A DNA stretch of 22,402 nucleotides from Anaerococcus sp. (GCF_030825785.1 NZ_JAPJPG010000026.1:1-22402), one strand, 5' to 3'. Positions 14,893-22,402 are shown, counted from the stretch's first letter. Program-made: numbers and translations. Notes: generated by a model from the letters alone, not told the origin.

Positions 14893-16197
14893 CTAGTATG
14901 AATTATTTATCAATTCTATAAACTTCTTATTATCTTCTGTTCTTCTCATCCAATCTATTAACTCGACTATGGATTCTGCGTTATTCATATTGGACTTTCT
15001 TAACTTGATTACTGCCTCTAGTTCCTTATCTGTAAGGAGTAGATCTTCTCTTCTTGTAGAAGACTTCTCTATATTAATAGCTGGGAATATTCTCCTATCG
15101 GCAAGTCTTCTGTCTAGGTGGATTTCCATGTTACCAGTTCCCTTAAACTCTTCAAAGATCATATCATCCATCCTAGAACCTGTATCGACTAAGGCTGTAG
15201 CAAGTATGGTAAGAGAACCGCCATCTTCTATGTTTCTAGCTGCGCCAAAAAATTGCTTTGGTCCTACAAGAGCTAGGGGATCAAGTCCTCCAGATAGAGT
15301 CCTTCCAGATTGTGGAGTCATAATATTGTAAGCCCTAGCAAGTCTAGTTATCGAATCTAAAAGTATTACTACATCTTTCTTTTCTTCAACGAATCTCTTA
15401 GCTCTCTCTAGAACCATCTCCGCCATGTCTATATGGCTTTGGGGTGTTTTGTCAAAAGTAGATGCTGCAACTTCTGTACGCATGAGTTCATTTTCTGGGT
15501 CCCTATATTTGTTTACATAGCGAATAAAGTCAGTTACCTCTTCTGGTCTTTCATCTATTAATAGAACTATTATTTTGATATCGTCATAGTTTTTCTCGAT
15601 GGATCTTTCAATATCTTTGATGAGAGTGGTCTTTCCTGCCTTAGGTTGGGAGACAATCAAACCTCTTTGGCCTCGACCGATTGGACTTATAAAATCTATG
15701 ATTCTTTCAGAAAAGTGATCTTTAGTTGTTTCTAATGATATTTTTTCTTTTGGGTAAATTGGAGTCAGATCTTCAAAATATGGCCTATTGTAGGCAACTC
15801 CTGGATTGATGCCGTTGACATCAGACACAAAAATGAGCGGTGCAAACTTATCTCTAGCGTGTTTTTCTCTTGCGATTCCTCTTATGTAATCACCTGTCTT
15901 TAGTCTAAACATTTTAATCTGCTTAGGTGGAACATATATATCGTCATCTCCACTTTCATAAAGTTGAGTACGGAGGAAGCCATATCCATCTGGTAAGATT
16001 TCCAGGATTCCATCACAATCGAACTTTTGACCTAGGTCATTTTCTGCTTCTTCTTTTTTCTCTTCGTTTCTATTAGCTTCTTCTTCTTCGATTAGCTTGA
16101 TGAGTTCATCTTTTCTATATTTGCTTATAGATTCGATGCCCATCTCTTTGGCCAATTCTCTTAATTCTACTAGTTTTTTATCTTTTAAATTATCCAT
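14893..16197 (-). CDS. rho: Transcription termination factor Rho
   Basis: Rho is a hexameric RNA helicase that ends transcription of untranslated RNA. From the ATG at 16195-16197 the protein is 434 residues: N-terminal Rho_N helix bundle (about 3-40), a short acidic linker, the cold-shock-like RNA-binding domain with ILPDGYGFLRT (67-77), and a RecA-like ATPase with Walker A QPKAGKTT (184-191), Walker B VILLD (277-281), RTLSGGLDP and the C-terminal ATPase residues. The frame stays open to 16236, but that extension would be encoded by the fba terminator hairpin; AAAGGA five bases before 16197 fixes the start. No large disordered insert is seen, unlike some Actinobacteria. It lies 14 bases after the fba terminator T run, so its expression may be set by read-through. 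Confidence 0.97.
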   Translation of the reverse strand: MDNLKDKKLVELRELAKEMGIESISKYRKDELIKLIEEEEANRNEEKKEEAENDLGQKFDCDGILEILPDGYGFLRTQLYESGDDDIYVPPKQIKMFRLKTGDYIRGIAREKHARDKFAPLIFVSDVNGINPGVAYNRPYFEDLTPIYPKEKISLETTKDHFSERIIDFISPIGRGQRGLIVSQPKAGKTTLIKDIERSIEKNYDDIKIIVLLIDERPEEVTDFIRYVNKYRDPENELMRTEVAASTFDKTPQSHIDMAEMVLERAKRFVEEKKDVVILLDSITRLARAYNIMTPQSGRTLSGGLDPLALVGPKQFFGAARNIEDGGSLTILATALVDTGSRMDDMIFEEFKGTGNMEIHLDRRLADRRIFPAINIEKSSTRREDLLLTDKELEAVIKLRKSNMNNAESIVELIDWMRRTEDNKKFIELINNSY

Positions 16198-16211
16198 ATA
16201 TTCCTTTATAG

Positions 16212-16233
16212 AAAAAAGGAGCCCTAAGGCCCC
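16212..16233 (-). terminator. Intrinsic terminator after fba, abutting rho
   Basis: GGGGCC (16233-16228) pairs with GGCTCC (16223-16218), with one G-T wobble and a TTAG loop, followed by six T (16217-16212). It begins 11 bases after the fba stop and ends 14 bases before the rho start codon. Confidence 0.82.
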
Positions 16234-16244
16234 CATTCTCTTTG

Positions 16245-17108
16245 TTATTTTGCACTATTTTCAGAACCAAACATGTCAATTTTTTCTTCGACTTTATCGA
16301 TTACAGCTTGTGTTCCATCTGCTAATAATTTTCTAGGGTCAAAGCCTTTACCTTCTTGATCTTTGCCTGCTTCTATATATTTTCTTGTGGCTTCAGCAAA
16401 TACAAGTTGGCATTCTGTGTTTACGTTGATTTTTGAAACTCCTAGGCTGATAGCTTTTTTGATTTGATCATCAGGAATTCCTGTACCACCGTGAAGAACT
16501 ATTGGCATATTTACTGCATCAGAAATTTCTTTTAGTCTATCAAAGTTAAGTCCTTGCCAGTCAGCTGGATAAACTCCGTGGATATTACCGATACCTGCTG
16601 CTAAGAAGTCTATTCCAAGACCTGCAATCTTCTTGCATTCTTCAACGTCAGCAAGCTCTCCTGCTGATGTAACTCCATCTTCTACTCCACCGATACCACC
16701 AACTTCTGCTTCAACAGAGATTCCTTTAGAGTGAGCAAGTTCAACAATTTCTTTTGTTTTTTCGAGGTTTTCGTCGAGTGGGAAGTGTGAACCATCAAAC
16801 ATTACTGAAGTAAAGCCAGCTTCGATTGCTTTCTTTGCTCCTTCGTATGAACCATGGTCAAGATGTATTGCTACAGGAACTGTAATTCCCATTTCATCAT
16901 GCATAGCTTTTACAAGGTCGGCAACTACTCTAAAGCCTCCCATGTACTTGATAGCTCCCTCAGATGCAGCCACGATAACAGCTGTTTGTTTTTCTTCGCT
17001 TGCTTTAAGGATTGCTTTTGTCCATTCAAGGTTGTTTGTATTGAAGTGACCAATTGCATATCCATTTGCATAAGCTTTATCTAACATTTCTTTTGCATTA
17101 ACTAACAT
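16245..17108 (-). CDS. fba: Class II fructose-bisphosphate aldolase
   Basis: Class II aldolase reversibly splits fructose 1,6-bisphosphate to dihydroxyacetone phosphate and glyceraldehyde 3-phosphate using a divalent metal, in glycolysis and gluconeogenesis. The 287-residue protein is the short Firmicutes FbaA type. HLDHG (82-86) gives catalytic Asp84 and metal ligand His85; Glu134, His178 in GIGNIHG and His206 in LHGGTG complete the metal site; VNTEC (229-233) lines the phosphate site. The ATG has AAGGAG seven bases upstream. A moderate promoter (17142-17170) precedes it and a terminator follows. A tagatose-bisphosphate aldolase is the nearest alternative, but isolated placement next to rho, as in B. 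subtilis, favours Fba. Confidence 0.95.
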   Translation of the reverse strand: MLVNAKEMLDKAYANGYAIGHFNTNNLEWTKAILKASEEKQTAVIVAASEGAIKYMGGFRVVADLVKAMHDEMGITVPVAIHLDHGSYEGAKKAIEAGFTSVMFDGSHFPLDENLEKTKEIVELAHSKGISVEAEVGGIGGVEDGVTSAGELADVEECKKIAGLGIDFLAAGIGNIHGVYPADWQGLNFDRLKEISDAVNMPIVLHGGTGIPDDQIKKAISLGVSKINVNTECQLVFAEATRKYIEAGKDQEGKGFDPRKLLADGTQAVIDKVEEKIDMFGSENSAK

Positions 17109-17141
17109 ATTGTCTCCTTATAGTTCTTATTTTTTTCTTTC

Positions 17142-17170
17142 AGTATAATAATACCCGTTTTCTATTTAAA
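17142..17170 (-). promoter_or_regulatory. Probable promoter for fba
   Basis: On the minus strand TTTAAA (17170-17165), 17-base spacer, TATACT (17147-17142). The -10 is good and the -35 matches four of six. It overlaps the end of proS, after which no clear terminator hairpin is visible, so some fba transcript may also come from the tex-proS unit. Confidence 0.5.
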
Positions 17171-18880
17171 AGATAGGTCTTTTTTTATTGAGTCTACGAT
17201 TTTTTCTATGGCTTCACTTGATGAAATCTTTACATTTTCCATATCTTTTCTTGTAGAATATTCCACTATGTCATCTGCTGCATCTTTTCCAACAGTAATT
17301 CTATATGGTATACCAATTAGGTCTCTATCGTTAAACTTAACTCCAGCTCTTTCTTTTCTATCATCTAATATAACATCGATTCTCTCTTCCCTTAGTCTTT
17401 GATAGATTTTTTCACCAAGTTCTTTTTGCTCATCCTTGTTGATGTTTATAATAGTTACAATTGCCTCAAAAGGAGCAACTGATGCAGGCCATATAATTCC
17501 TTTATCATCGTGATATTGCTCAACTATGGCTGAAACTGAACGAGAAATTCCTATTCCGTAAGAGCCCATTATAAATGGTTTCTGTTTACCATTTTCATCT
17601 AAGAAGTAAGCTTCTAGACTTTCTGAATATTTTGTACCTAATTGGAAGATATTTCCAACTTCTATTCCTCTCGCAGCCTTAAACATGCCCGATCCATCAT
17701 AAGCCATATCGCCTTCTTTAGCAGTAAGGAGGTCTTCTACTATTTCTCCATCAAAGTCTCTCTTAAAGTTTGCATTAATGTAGTGATAGTCGGTTTTGTT
17801 GGCTCCTACTGTTAGGTTGTTTATTTTGGTTAGGGATTCATCAATTATGACACGAACTTCTTCTTTTAAGCCGATTGGCCCAGTATATCCTGCCTTTGCC
17901 CCCGTGATTTTTTCGATTGTTTCATCATCGAGCATTTCGATTTCATGCTCTGGCACTTTGAGATAAGAGATAAGCTTAGCCATATTTAGCTCCCTATCTC
18001 CAGGAACGAATACTAATAAAGGCTCTCCCTTTACCAAAAGGTCTACTGCCTTAGCCGAATGATGGGTGTCTTTTTCTAAATACTCTGAGACTTCATCTAT
18101 AGTAGTTTTTCCTACTGTTTCAACTAATTCTAGGTCTTTTTCATCTTCCTTGACAAAGTCCATCTTAAATCTAGCTTTTTCATCTGTTGCTGCATAATCT
18201 GAATCATCAGTATAGAGGATTACTCCTTCCCCTGTCTCTGATAGAGCGATAAACTCATGGCTCTTTTTGCCACCCATAGTTCCAGAGTCACCTTCAACGA
18301 TTTTGTAATCTAGTCCCATTTTGTCAAAGGCTTCTACATAGGCATCCCGCATTTTTTGGTAGGATATTTCAAGTCCTTCCATGTCAGCGTCGAAGGAATA
18401 AGCATCCTTCATTAGGAAGTCCCTTGACCTATTGATGCCAAATCTTGGTCTTTTTTCATCTCTAAACTTATCTACAATCTGATAAATATTTAGTGGAAGT
18501 TGCTTGTAAGAATTAAGTTCATCTTTAACAAGAGCTGTGAAAGCCTCTTCTGCTGTAGGTCCTAGGCAGTACTCTCTTTCGTGTCTGTCCTTAAGTTTAA
18601 ACATCTCAGGACCGAAAGTTTCCCATCTTCCTGAAGCTTCCCAGATTTCTCTTGCTTGTAAGATAGAAGTTGAAACTTCGATAGAATCGTGATTTTCCAT
18701 AGCTTCTCTTACAATAGCCTCTATCTTATTTATAACTTTCTTGCCAAGTGGTAGGAATGAATACACTCCACTTGCTTGTTTTCTAATGAAGGCCCCTCTT
18801 GTCAAAAACTTATGACTTGCAGTTTCTGCATCAACAGGATCTTCCCTTAATGTTGGCATATAATATTTTGATAATCTCAT
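17162..18880 (-). CDS. proS: Prolyl-tRNA synthetase, bacterial type
   Basis: ProS charges tRNA-Pro with proline. The 572 residues fit the bacterial type with a class II catalytic core split by an editing (INS) domain. Motif 2 runs through FRDEKRPRFG and FLMKDAYSFD (139-164); the INS domain, which hydrolyses mischarged Ala-tRNA-Pro, spans about 225-395; motif 3 is GSYGIGISRS; and the C-terminal anticodon-binding domain follows IIWPASVAPF. The ATG overlaps the tex stop as ATGA (18877-18880), with AGGTGA inside tex as ribosome site. There is no T-box leader because the gene is inside the tex transcript, so specific proline-dependent control is not evident. Confidence 0.97.
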   Translation of the reverse strand: MRLSKYYMPTLREDPVDAETASHKFLTRGAFIRKQASGVYSFLPLGKKVINKIEAIVREAMENHDSIEVSTSILQAREIWEASGRWETFGPEMFKLKDRHEREYCLGPTAEEAFTALVKDELNSYKQLPLNIYQIVDKFRDEKRPRFGINRSRDFLMKDAYSFDADMEGLEISYQKMRDAYVEAFDKMGLDYKIVEGDSGTMGGKKSHEFIALSETGEGVILYTDDSDYAATDEKARFKMDFVKEDEKDLELVETVGKTTIDEVSEYLEKDTHHSAKAVDLLVKGEPLLVFVPGDRELNMAKLISYLKVPEHEIEMLDDETIEKITGAKAGYTGPIGLKEEVRVIIDESLTKINNLTVGANKTDYHYINANFKRDFDGEIVEDLLTAKEGDMAYDGSGMFKAARGIEVGNIFQLGTKYSESLEAYFLDENGKQKPFIMGSYGIGISRSVSAIVEQYHDDKGIIWPASVAPFEAIVTIININKDEQKELGEKIYQRLREERIDVILDDRKERAGVKFNDRDLIGIPYRITVGKDAADDIVEYSTRKDMENVKISSSEAIEKIVDSIKKDLSFK

Positions 18881-20976
18881 TTTTCACCTATATCTTTCAT
18901 TGATAGACCTATTCTTTCTTTCTTCCTGTCTATCTCTATTACTTTTACTTCTACAACTTGTGAATTGGTCAAAACTTCATTAGGATTTTTGATGAATTTA
19001 TTTGAAATCTTTGAAACATGGACGAGTCCATCGATACCGACGCCTATATCTACGAAGGCACCAAAGTCTGTTATATTTCTAACCTTTCCTTTAAATATCA
19101 TACCCTCTTTTAGATCGTCTATCCCCATAACTTCTTTGCGAGTTAGAACTTCTGGATTATCGTCTCTAGGATCTCTACCTGACTTTTTAAGCTCAGAAAT
19201 TATATCCTTAAGGGTCGGCACTCCTACTTCAAGTTTTTCCGCAAGACTTTCTAGATTTATACTATCAAGGTCCTCCCCTTCAAGTTTCTTAGCTATCTTG
19301 TAGGATTCTGGATGGACTGCAGTATTATCTAAAATTTCTGGTGAGTCAGGAAATCTCAAGAAACCTGCACAAAGCTTGTAGGTCTTATCTCCTAAGCCCT
19401 TAACAGTTTTCAAATCTTTCCTATAGACTATTTTTCCTTCCTTAAAATCTTCCTCTATTCTTTTGGCAAGATTGGCATTAAGACCTGATACATAACTTAA
19501 AAGCTTATAAGAGGCGTTATTTATACTAACACCAACTTCATTTACCGCATCCTCCACAACTTTGGAAAGCTCGTGATCTAGCTTTTTCCCATCTAAATCA
19601 TGTTGGTACTGGCCAATTCCTATGTGTTTTGGTTCTATTTTTACAAGTTCAGCCATAGGGTCTTGGAGCCTTCTAGCCATAGAAATTGCTCCTCTTATAG
19701 TTACATCAAGATCAGGAAATTCCTCTTCGCCTAGGGTTGACGCAGAATATACAGATGCTCCTGCTTCATTTACTATAGCATAGCTTAATCCATCAACTTC
19801 TTGTATAAGCTTATTTACAACAAGCTCTGTCTCCCTAGATGCTGTCGCATTACCCAGAGCGATAAGACTTACGTCATATCTTTCTACGAGTTTCTTTAAA
19901 GTTGCTATAGCTTCTTTTTCCTTTTTGTGAGGCTCTACGGGATAGATTACAGTAGAATCTAGATATTTTCCAAACTGATCTACAACCGCAACCTTACATC
20001 CTGTTCTAAAGCCAGGGTCAAGTCCAATTACTGCTTGGCCTTTGATTGGTCTTTGCAAGAGATATGGCTTAAGATTCTTGCCAAAGACTCCAATGGACTC
20101 ATCTTCTGCACTTTCAGTAAGGAAGTTTCTCATTTCTGTTGTAATTGAAGGAAGCATCAGTCTCTTATAGGCATCATCTACAGTTTTTACTAGAAGTGAT
20201 TCCTGATAAGGGTTAAGGTCCTTATCTTCCCTGAATAAGTCAGCAATAAGTTTTTTATTGTATTCATCTGTAAATTCAAGCTTTACAGTAAGGGCTTTTT
20301 CCTTTTCACCCCTATTGATAGCAAGGGTTTGGAAGGATTTCATATCCCTTAATTTCTTAGAAAAATCATAATAATTCTCATAAAGACCTGCCTCATCTTC
20401 CTTTAAGCTACATAGGAGCTTAGCCCTTAAGAAACCATCTCTTCTAATTATATTCCTCGCTGGGATACTATTAGAAATGTCTTCTGCCAAAATATCTAGG
20501 GCCCTATCCAAGGCTTCCTCTTCACTTTCTAGATTTTCTGTAAGATATTGACGAGCTTCATCTATCGCTTCTCCCTCGCTTTCTGCCTTGGTAAACAAAA
20601 AGTCTAAAAGCTTGTCAAGTCCAAACTCACGAGCAATATCAGCCCTAGTCTTTCTCTTTGACTTATAGGGAGCATAGATATCCTCAAGGATGGTAAGAGT
20701 ATTAGTAGAAAGAATCTCCTTCTTAAGCTCTTCTGTAAGCTTCCCTTGAGATTCGATAGAGTTAATAATTTCTTCCTGTCTCTTCTCAATATTCCTATAC
20801 TTATTGAGATTCTTCTCTATTTCCCTGATCTCAACATCAGTAAGATTTCCAGTAGCTTCCTTTCTATATCTTGCTATAAAGGCAACAGTCGAGCCTTCAT
20901 CCAAAAGCTTGGTGACCGCATCTATACCCTTTTCGCTAATTTCTAGCTGTTTTGATAAAATTTCTGTAATGTTCAT
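18877..20976 (-). CDS. tex: Tex family S1 RNA-binding transcription accessory protein
   Basis: Tex is a conserved cytosolic nucleic-acid-binding protein related to eukaryotic Spt6; roles in transcription and toxin expression are reported, the mechanism is unsettled. The 699 residues show the expected order: N-terminal helical/HTH region (1-210) with FIARYRKEATG at 33-43, a YqgF/RNase H-like domain starting VIGLDPGFRTGC (316-327), helix-hairpin-helix units around TVKGLGDKTYKL and the LRFPDSPEILDNTAVHPE segment, then a C-terminal S1 domain beginning GMIFKGKVRNITDFGAFVDI and ending GLSMKD. The ATG at 20974-20976 has AGGAG nine bases upstream. A terminator (20993-21020) lies just before that site. 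proS overlaps its stop, so the pair is one transcript. Confidence 0.95.
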   Translation of the reverse strand: MNITEILSKQLEISEKGIDAVTKLLDEGSTVAFIARYRKEATGNLTDVEIREIEKNLNKYRNIEKRQEEIINSIESQGKLTEELKKEILSTNTLTILEDIYAPYKSKRKTRADIAREFGLDKLLDFLFTKAESEGEAIDEARQYLTENLESEEEALDRALDILAEDISNSIPARNIIRRDGFLRAKLLCSLKEDEAGLYENYYDFSKKLRDMKSFQTLAINRGEKEKALTVKLEFTDEYNKKLIADLFREDKDLNPYQESLLVKTVDDAYKRLMLPSITTEMRNFLTESAEDESIGVFGKNLKPYLLQRPIKGQAVIGLDPGFRTGCKVAVVDQFGKYLDSTVIYPVEPHKKEKEAIATLKKLVERYDVSLIALGNATASRETELVVNKLIQEVDGLSYAIVNEAGASVYSASTLGEEEFPDLDVTIRGAISMARRLQDPMAELVKIEPKHIGIGQYQHDLDGKKLDHELSKVVEDAVNEVGVSINNASYKLLSYVSGLNANLAKRIEEDFKEGKIVYRKDLKTVKGLGDKTYKLCAGFLRFPDSPEILDNTAVHPESYKIAKKLEGEDLDSINLESLAEKLEVGVPTLKDIISELKKSGRDPRDDNPEVLTRKEVMGIDDLKEGMIFKGKVRNITDFGAFVDIGVGIDGLVHVSKISNKFIKNPNEVLTNSQVVEVKVIEIDRKKERIGLSMKDIGEK

Positions 20977-20992
20977 AAAAATAAACTCCTAT

Positions 20993-21020
20993 AAAAGCAA
21001 AAGATAGGACTCATCCTACC
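20993..21020 (-). terminator. Intrinsic terminator after the membrane-protein gene, abutting tex
   Basis: GGTAGGA (21020-21014) and TCCTATC (21009-21003) form a 7-bp stem with one G-T wobble and a TGAG loop, followed by TTTTGCTTTT. It begins 19 bases after the stop of the upstream gene and ends 16 bases before the tex start codon. The interrupted T run suggests a leaky terminator. Confidence 0.7.
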
Positions 21021-21039
21021 CATGCTTTATCGAATAACT

Positions 21040-22224
21040 CTAATTTCCAGTAATAAAATTAATCTTGTATTTTGGAAAATTCATACTTATGATTCTTCCG
21101 CCAATATTTTGATAATCCTCCTCATCTAAATCGAAAATATTCGAAGGATCATAAAGAACAATCTTAGATTTCTTGATATCAGCAGGTGAAACTATAAGCT
21201 CAAACTTATAGATTGATTTATCCTTGGCATACTTAATCAAAATATCTATAAATCTTCCATAATCGTACTCGTTGTTGTGTGTAAACTCCAAATCAACCTT
21301 GTACTCTTTCTCCTCAACCATATTGAACTTGGCCTTCCTACTAGTATATGAAGTAACATCGCCACTTTCAATGTTAGTAATCTTAATAGTCGTCTCGTTA
21401 AGAGCCTTCTCATCGTCTCTACTTACTAAATGGATAATATCGGTATTAGAAAGTTCTCTTTCGATTTTTTCAATCTCCCTTTCCTTATTCCTAATCCTCG
21501 TAAGATCGGAACTTAAATCCTCAACCCTTATAGGATTATCCATCTTAACCGTATGAGACTTATCTGAATCAAATCCCTTAAATATCTTTACATCATCATC
21601 GAGCTTCTTTCTCACCCTCCTATCAGCATTGACGCCCCTAGGAGCTTGGTCCTTCTCATTTAAGTATTCGTCGATATCATCAAAACTCATCTTATCCTTA
21701 ACAAGTCTGATATCTTTCTCATTAAGATGCTTGTAAGTAGATAGTAGAGTCCTAAAAATCATATACAAGAATGATAAGGAAGTAAGAAGACTCTTCAAAG
21801 ATCTTGGCATAATATTATTACTATCAACAATATTAATTAAGAGCATGATAATAAAAGCCAAAGCTCCTGTATATCTAAAAAATCCATTCTTCCCTGGCTT
21901 GTAATCACTTGCCTTAACCAAATTAGAAGAAGTCTTAACTAAAATCCTAACCACCTTTATAACAAAGATAATTGCTCCTAATAAATAAAATCCTGCAACA
22001 ACATTATTTAAAATAGGAAAAGTCCCATAAAGGTCAAAGGGTAAAGACCTAATCCCATAATCTACAGCAAAAGTTAAGGCAAGCACAAACAAGCCGCTCT
22101 TTCTAAAGGCCTTAGAAATAATAAATAATATTAATAAGACAAGACCAAAGATTACCGGAATCAAAGTTATTCTATTGTATGTAAATAATTCAACTATTTC
22201 ATTTAATATATTTGTATAATCCAT
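21040..22224 (-). CDS. Unrecognised five-helix membrane protein with cytoplasmic C-terminal domain
   Basis: I do not recognise this 394-residue protein. Hydrophobic segments lie at about 19-37, 43-60, 73-96, 118-134 and 144-161; there is no signal peptide. Basic residues follow the first and third helices. The rest (about 165-394) is hydrophilic: an acidic/basic linker, a highly charged helix likely to form a coiled coil (SDLTRIRNKEREIEKIEREL, 239-258), then a mixed alpha/beta region (275-394) with short beta-like stretches such as HLVSRDD, VDLEFTHNN and FELIVSPADI that could be a small globular domain. No catalytic or metal motif stands out. The ATG has GGAG five bases upstream, an extended -10 promoter (22243-22270) and its own terminator, so it is a monocistronic gene whose read-through would feed tex-proS. 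Confidence 0.85.
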   Translation of the reverse strand: MDYTNILNEIVELFTYNRITLIPVIFGLVLLILFIISKAFRKSGLFVLALTFAVDYGIRSLPFDLYGTFPILNNVVAGFYLLGAIIFVIKVVRILVKTSSNLVKASDYKPGKNGFFRYTGALAFIIMLLINIVDSNNIMPRSLKSLLTSLSFLYMIFRTLLSTYKHLNEKDIRLVKDKMSFDDIDEYLNEKDQAPRGVNADRRVRKKLDDDVKIFKGFDSDKSHTVKMDNPIRVEDLSSDLTRIRNKEREIEKIERELSNTDIIHLVSRDDEKALNETTIKITNIESGDVTSYTSRKAKFNMVEEKEYKVDLEFTHNNEYDYGRFIDILIKYAKDKSIYKFELIVSPADIKKSKIVLYDPSNIFDLDEEDYQNIGGRIISMNFPKYKINFITGN

Positions 22225-22242
22225 AATAACTCCATACTAATA

Positions 22243-22270
22243 ATTATATCAAAAATCCTACAAGATACAA
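22243..22270 (-). promoter_or_regulatory. Promoter of the unrecognised membrane-protein gene
   Basis: Minus strand TTGTAT (22270-22265), 16-base spacer, and perfect TATAAT (22248-22243) preceded by TGA, i.e. an extended -10. The -35 matches only in TTG. Start expected near 22236, with a short leader carrying GGAG. Confidence 0.65.
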
Positions 22271-22287
22271 TAAAATTTTAAAATACA

Positions 22288-22316
22288 TTTCCAAGAAAGA
22301 AAAAATATGTTATCAT
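22288..22316 (+). promoter_or_regulatory. Promoter of the tRNA-Thr gene
   Basis: TTTCCA (22288-22293), 17-base spacer, then TGT directly before TATCAT (22311-22316): an extended -10 promoter. Initiation near 22323 would leave only about four bases of 5' leader, followed by alternating AT up to the mature tRNA end at 22327. Confidence 0.5.
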
Positions 22317-22326
22317 ATATATATAT

Positions 22327-22402
22327 GCTAGAATAGCTCAATTGGTAGAGCACCGGTATCGTAAACCGTAGGTTGCAGGTTCAAGTCCTGTTTCTAGCTC
22401 CA
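22327..22402 (+). tRNA. tRNA-Thr (anticodon CGU)
   Basis: A full 76-base cloverleaf ends exactly at the window edge. The acceptor stem GCTAGAA pairs with TTCTAGC, then discriminator T and an encoded CCA. The D arm is GCTC/GAGC. The anticodon loop ATCGTAA gives CGU, reading ACG (threonine). The variable loop is AGGTT and the T arm GCAGG TTCAAGT CCTGT. The first anticodon-stem pair is a C27-U43 mismatch, leaving four pairs; a 27-43 mismatch also occurs in E. coli tRNA-Thr(CGU). More tRNA genes may follow outside the window. Confidence 0.95.

Noticed and set aside
14969..15331. 120-codon open frame on the plus strand
   Set aside because: It is exactly antisense to rho, has no ribosome site or recognisable protein features, and is explained by codon bias of the real gene.
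16198..16236. Upstream extension of rho (start at 16236)
   Set aside because: The extra 13 codons would be encoded by the fba terminator stem and T run, whereas AAAGGA stands before the ATG at 16197.
17109..17161. Terminator between proS and fba
   Set aside because: Only a weak A/T-rich hairpin can be drawn around the proS stop, with no proper T run after it; not supported.
18965..19303. 112-codon open frame on the plus strand
   Set aside because: Antisense to the S1 and HhH part of tex; low-complexity Ser/Leu-rich translation typical of shadow frames.
17162..20976. T-box or other amino-acid leader for proS
   Set aside because: proS overlaps tex by four bases and the tex leader is only about 60 bases with a plain terminator; there is no room for a T-box structure.
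1..22402. CRISPR array, insertion sequence, prophage, toxin-antitoxin or new defence system
   Set aside because: I saw no spaced repeats, transposase or integrase signatures, small paired genes or unusual base composition. All but one protein gene belong to known housekeeping families.

Overview
This window looks like ordinary core chromosome from a low-GC, anaerobic Gram-positive bacterium. Protein style (A/T-rich codons, many AGA/AGG arginines, strong AGGAGG-type ribosome sites), a Cys-type MurA, a zinc-type L31 and a B. subtilis-like neighbourhood (fba, rho, rpmE, prfA, prmC, sua5, upp, murA) point to Bacillota. My best guess is the Peptoniphilaceae/Tissierellia (Anaerococcus, Peptoniphilus or Finegoldia-like), but the genus is inference. 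Nothing mobile, phage-derived, CRISPR-like or defence-related was seen. No gene-free stretch exceeds about 105 bases.

Layout, read from the right because almost everything is on the minus strand. A complete tRNA-Thr(CGU) gene (22327-22402, plus strand) diverges from a gene for an unrecognised five-helix membrane protein (22224-21040). That gene is followed by a terminator, then tex and proS, which overlap by 4 bases. Next comes fba (glycolytic aldolase), a terminator, then rho. A strong promoter with an extended -10 after rho starts rpmE. An rpmE terminator is followed at once by a long tight run ending at 6002: prmC, prfA, a cation exporter, sua5, upp, murA, recD2, comF. A bidirectional terminator separates comF from rodA, the only plus-strand protein gene, which has its own consensus promoter. 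Divergent from rodA, nth, a Cof-type HAD phosphatase, trmL and trxB form an overlapping cluster. trxB runs straight into a near-consensus promoter for gap (GAPDH). gap ends in a terminator that abuts pgk, which is cut by the left edge of the window.

How the genes work together: fba, gap and pgk are glycolysis. prmC methylates the GGQ glutamine of RF1 (prfA), its immediate neighbour. Sua5, TrmL, ProS and L31 serve tRNA modification, charging and translation. Rho and Tex act on transcription. MurA and RodA make cell wall. RecD2, Nth and ComF belong to DNA repair or uptake. TrxB keeps thioredoxin reduced.

The most interesting signals are regulatory. Four intrinsic terminators (after gap, rpmE, fba and the membrane-protein gene) each end only about 11-21 bases before the start codon of the next gene, leaving no room for a conventional promoter, so pgk, prmC, rho and tex seem to depend on read-through or on promoters hidden inside the upstream gene. 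nth appears to start at an ATT codon under a near-perfect ribosome site. prmC has no visible ribosome site. I did not find a convincing new multi-gene system.
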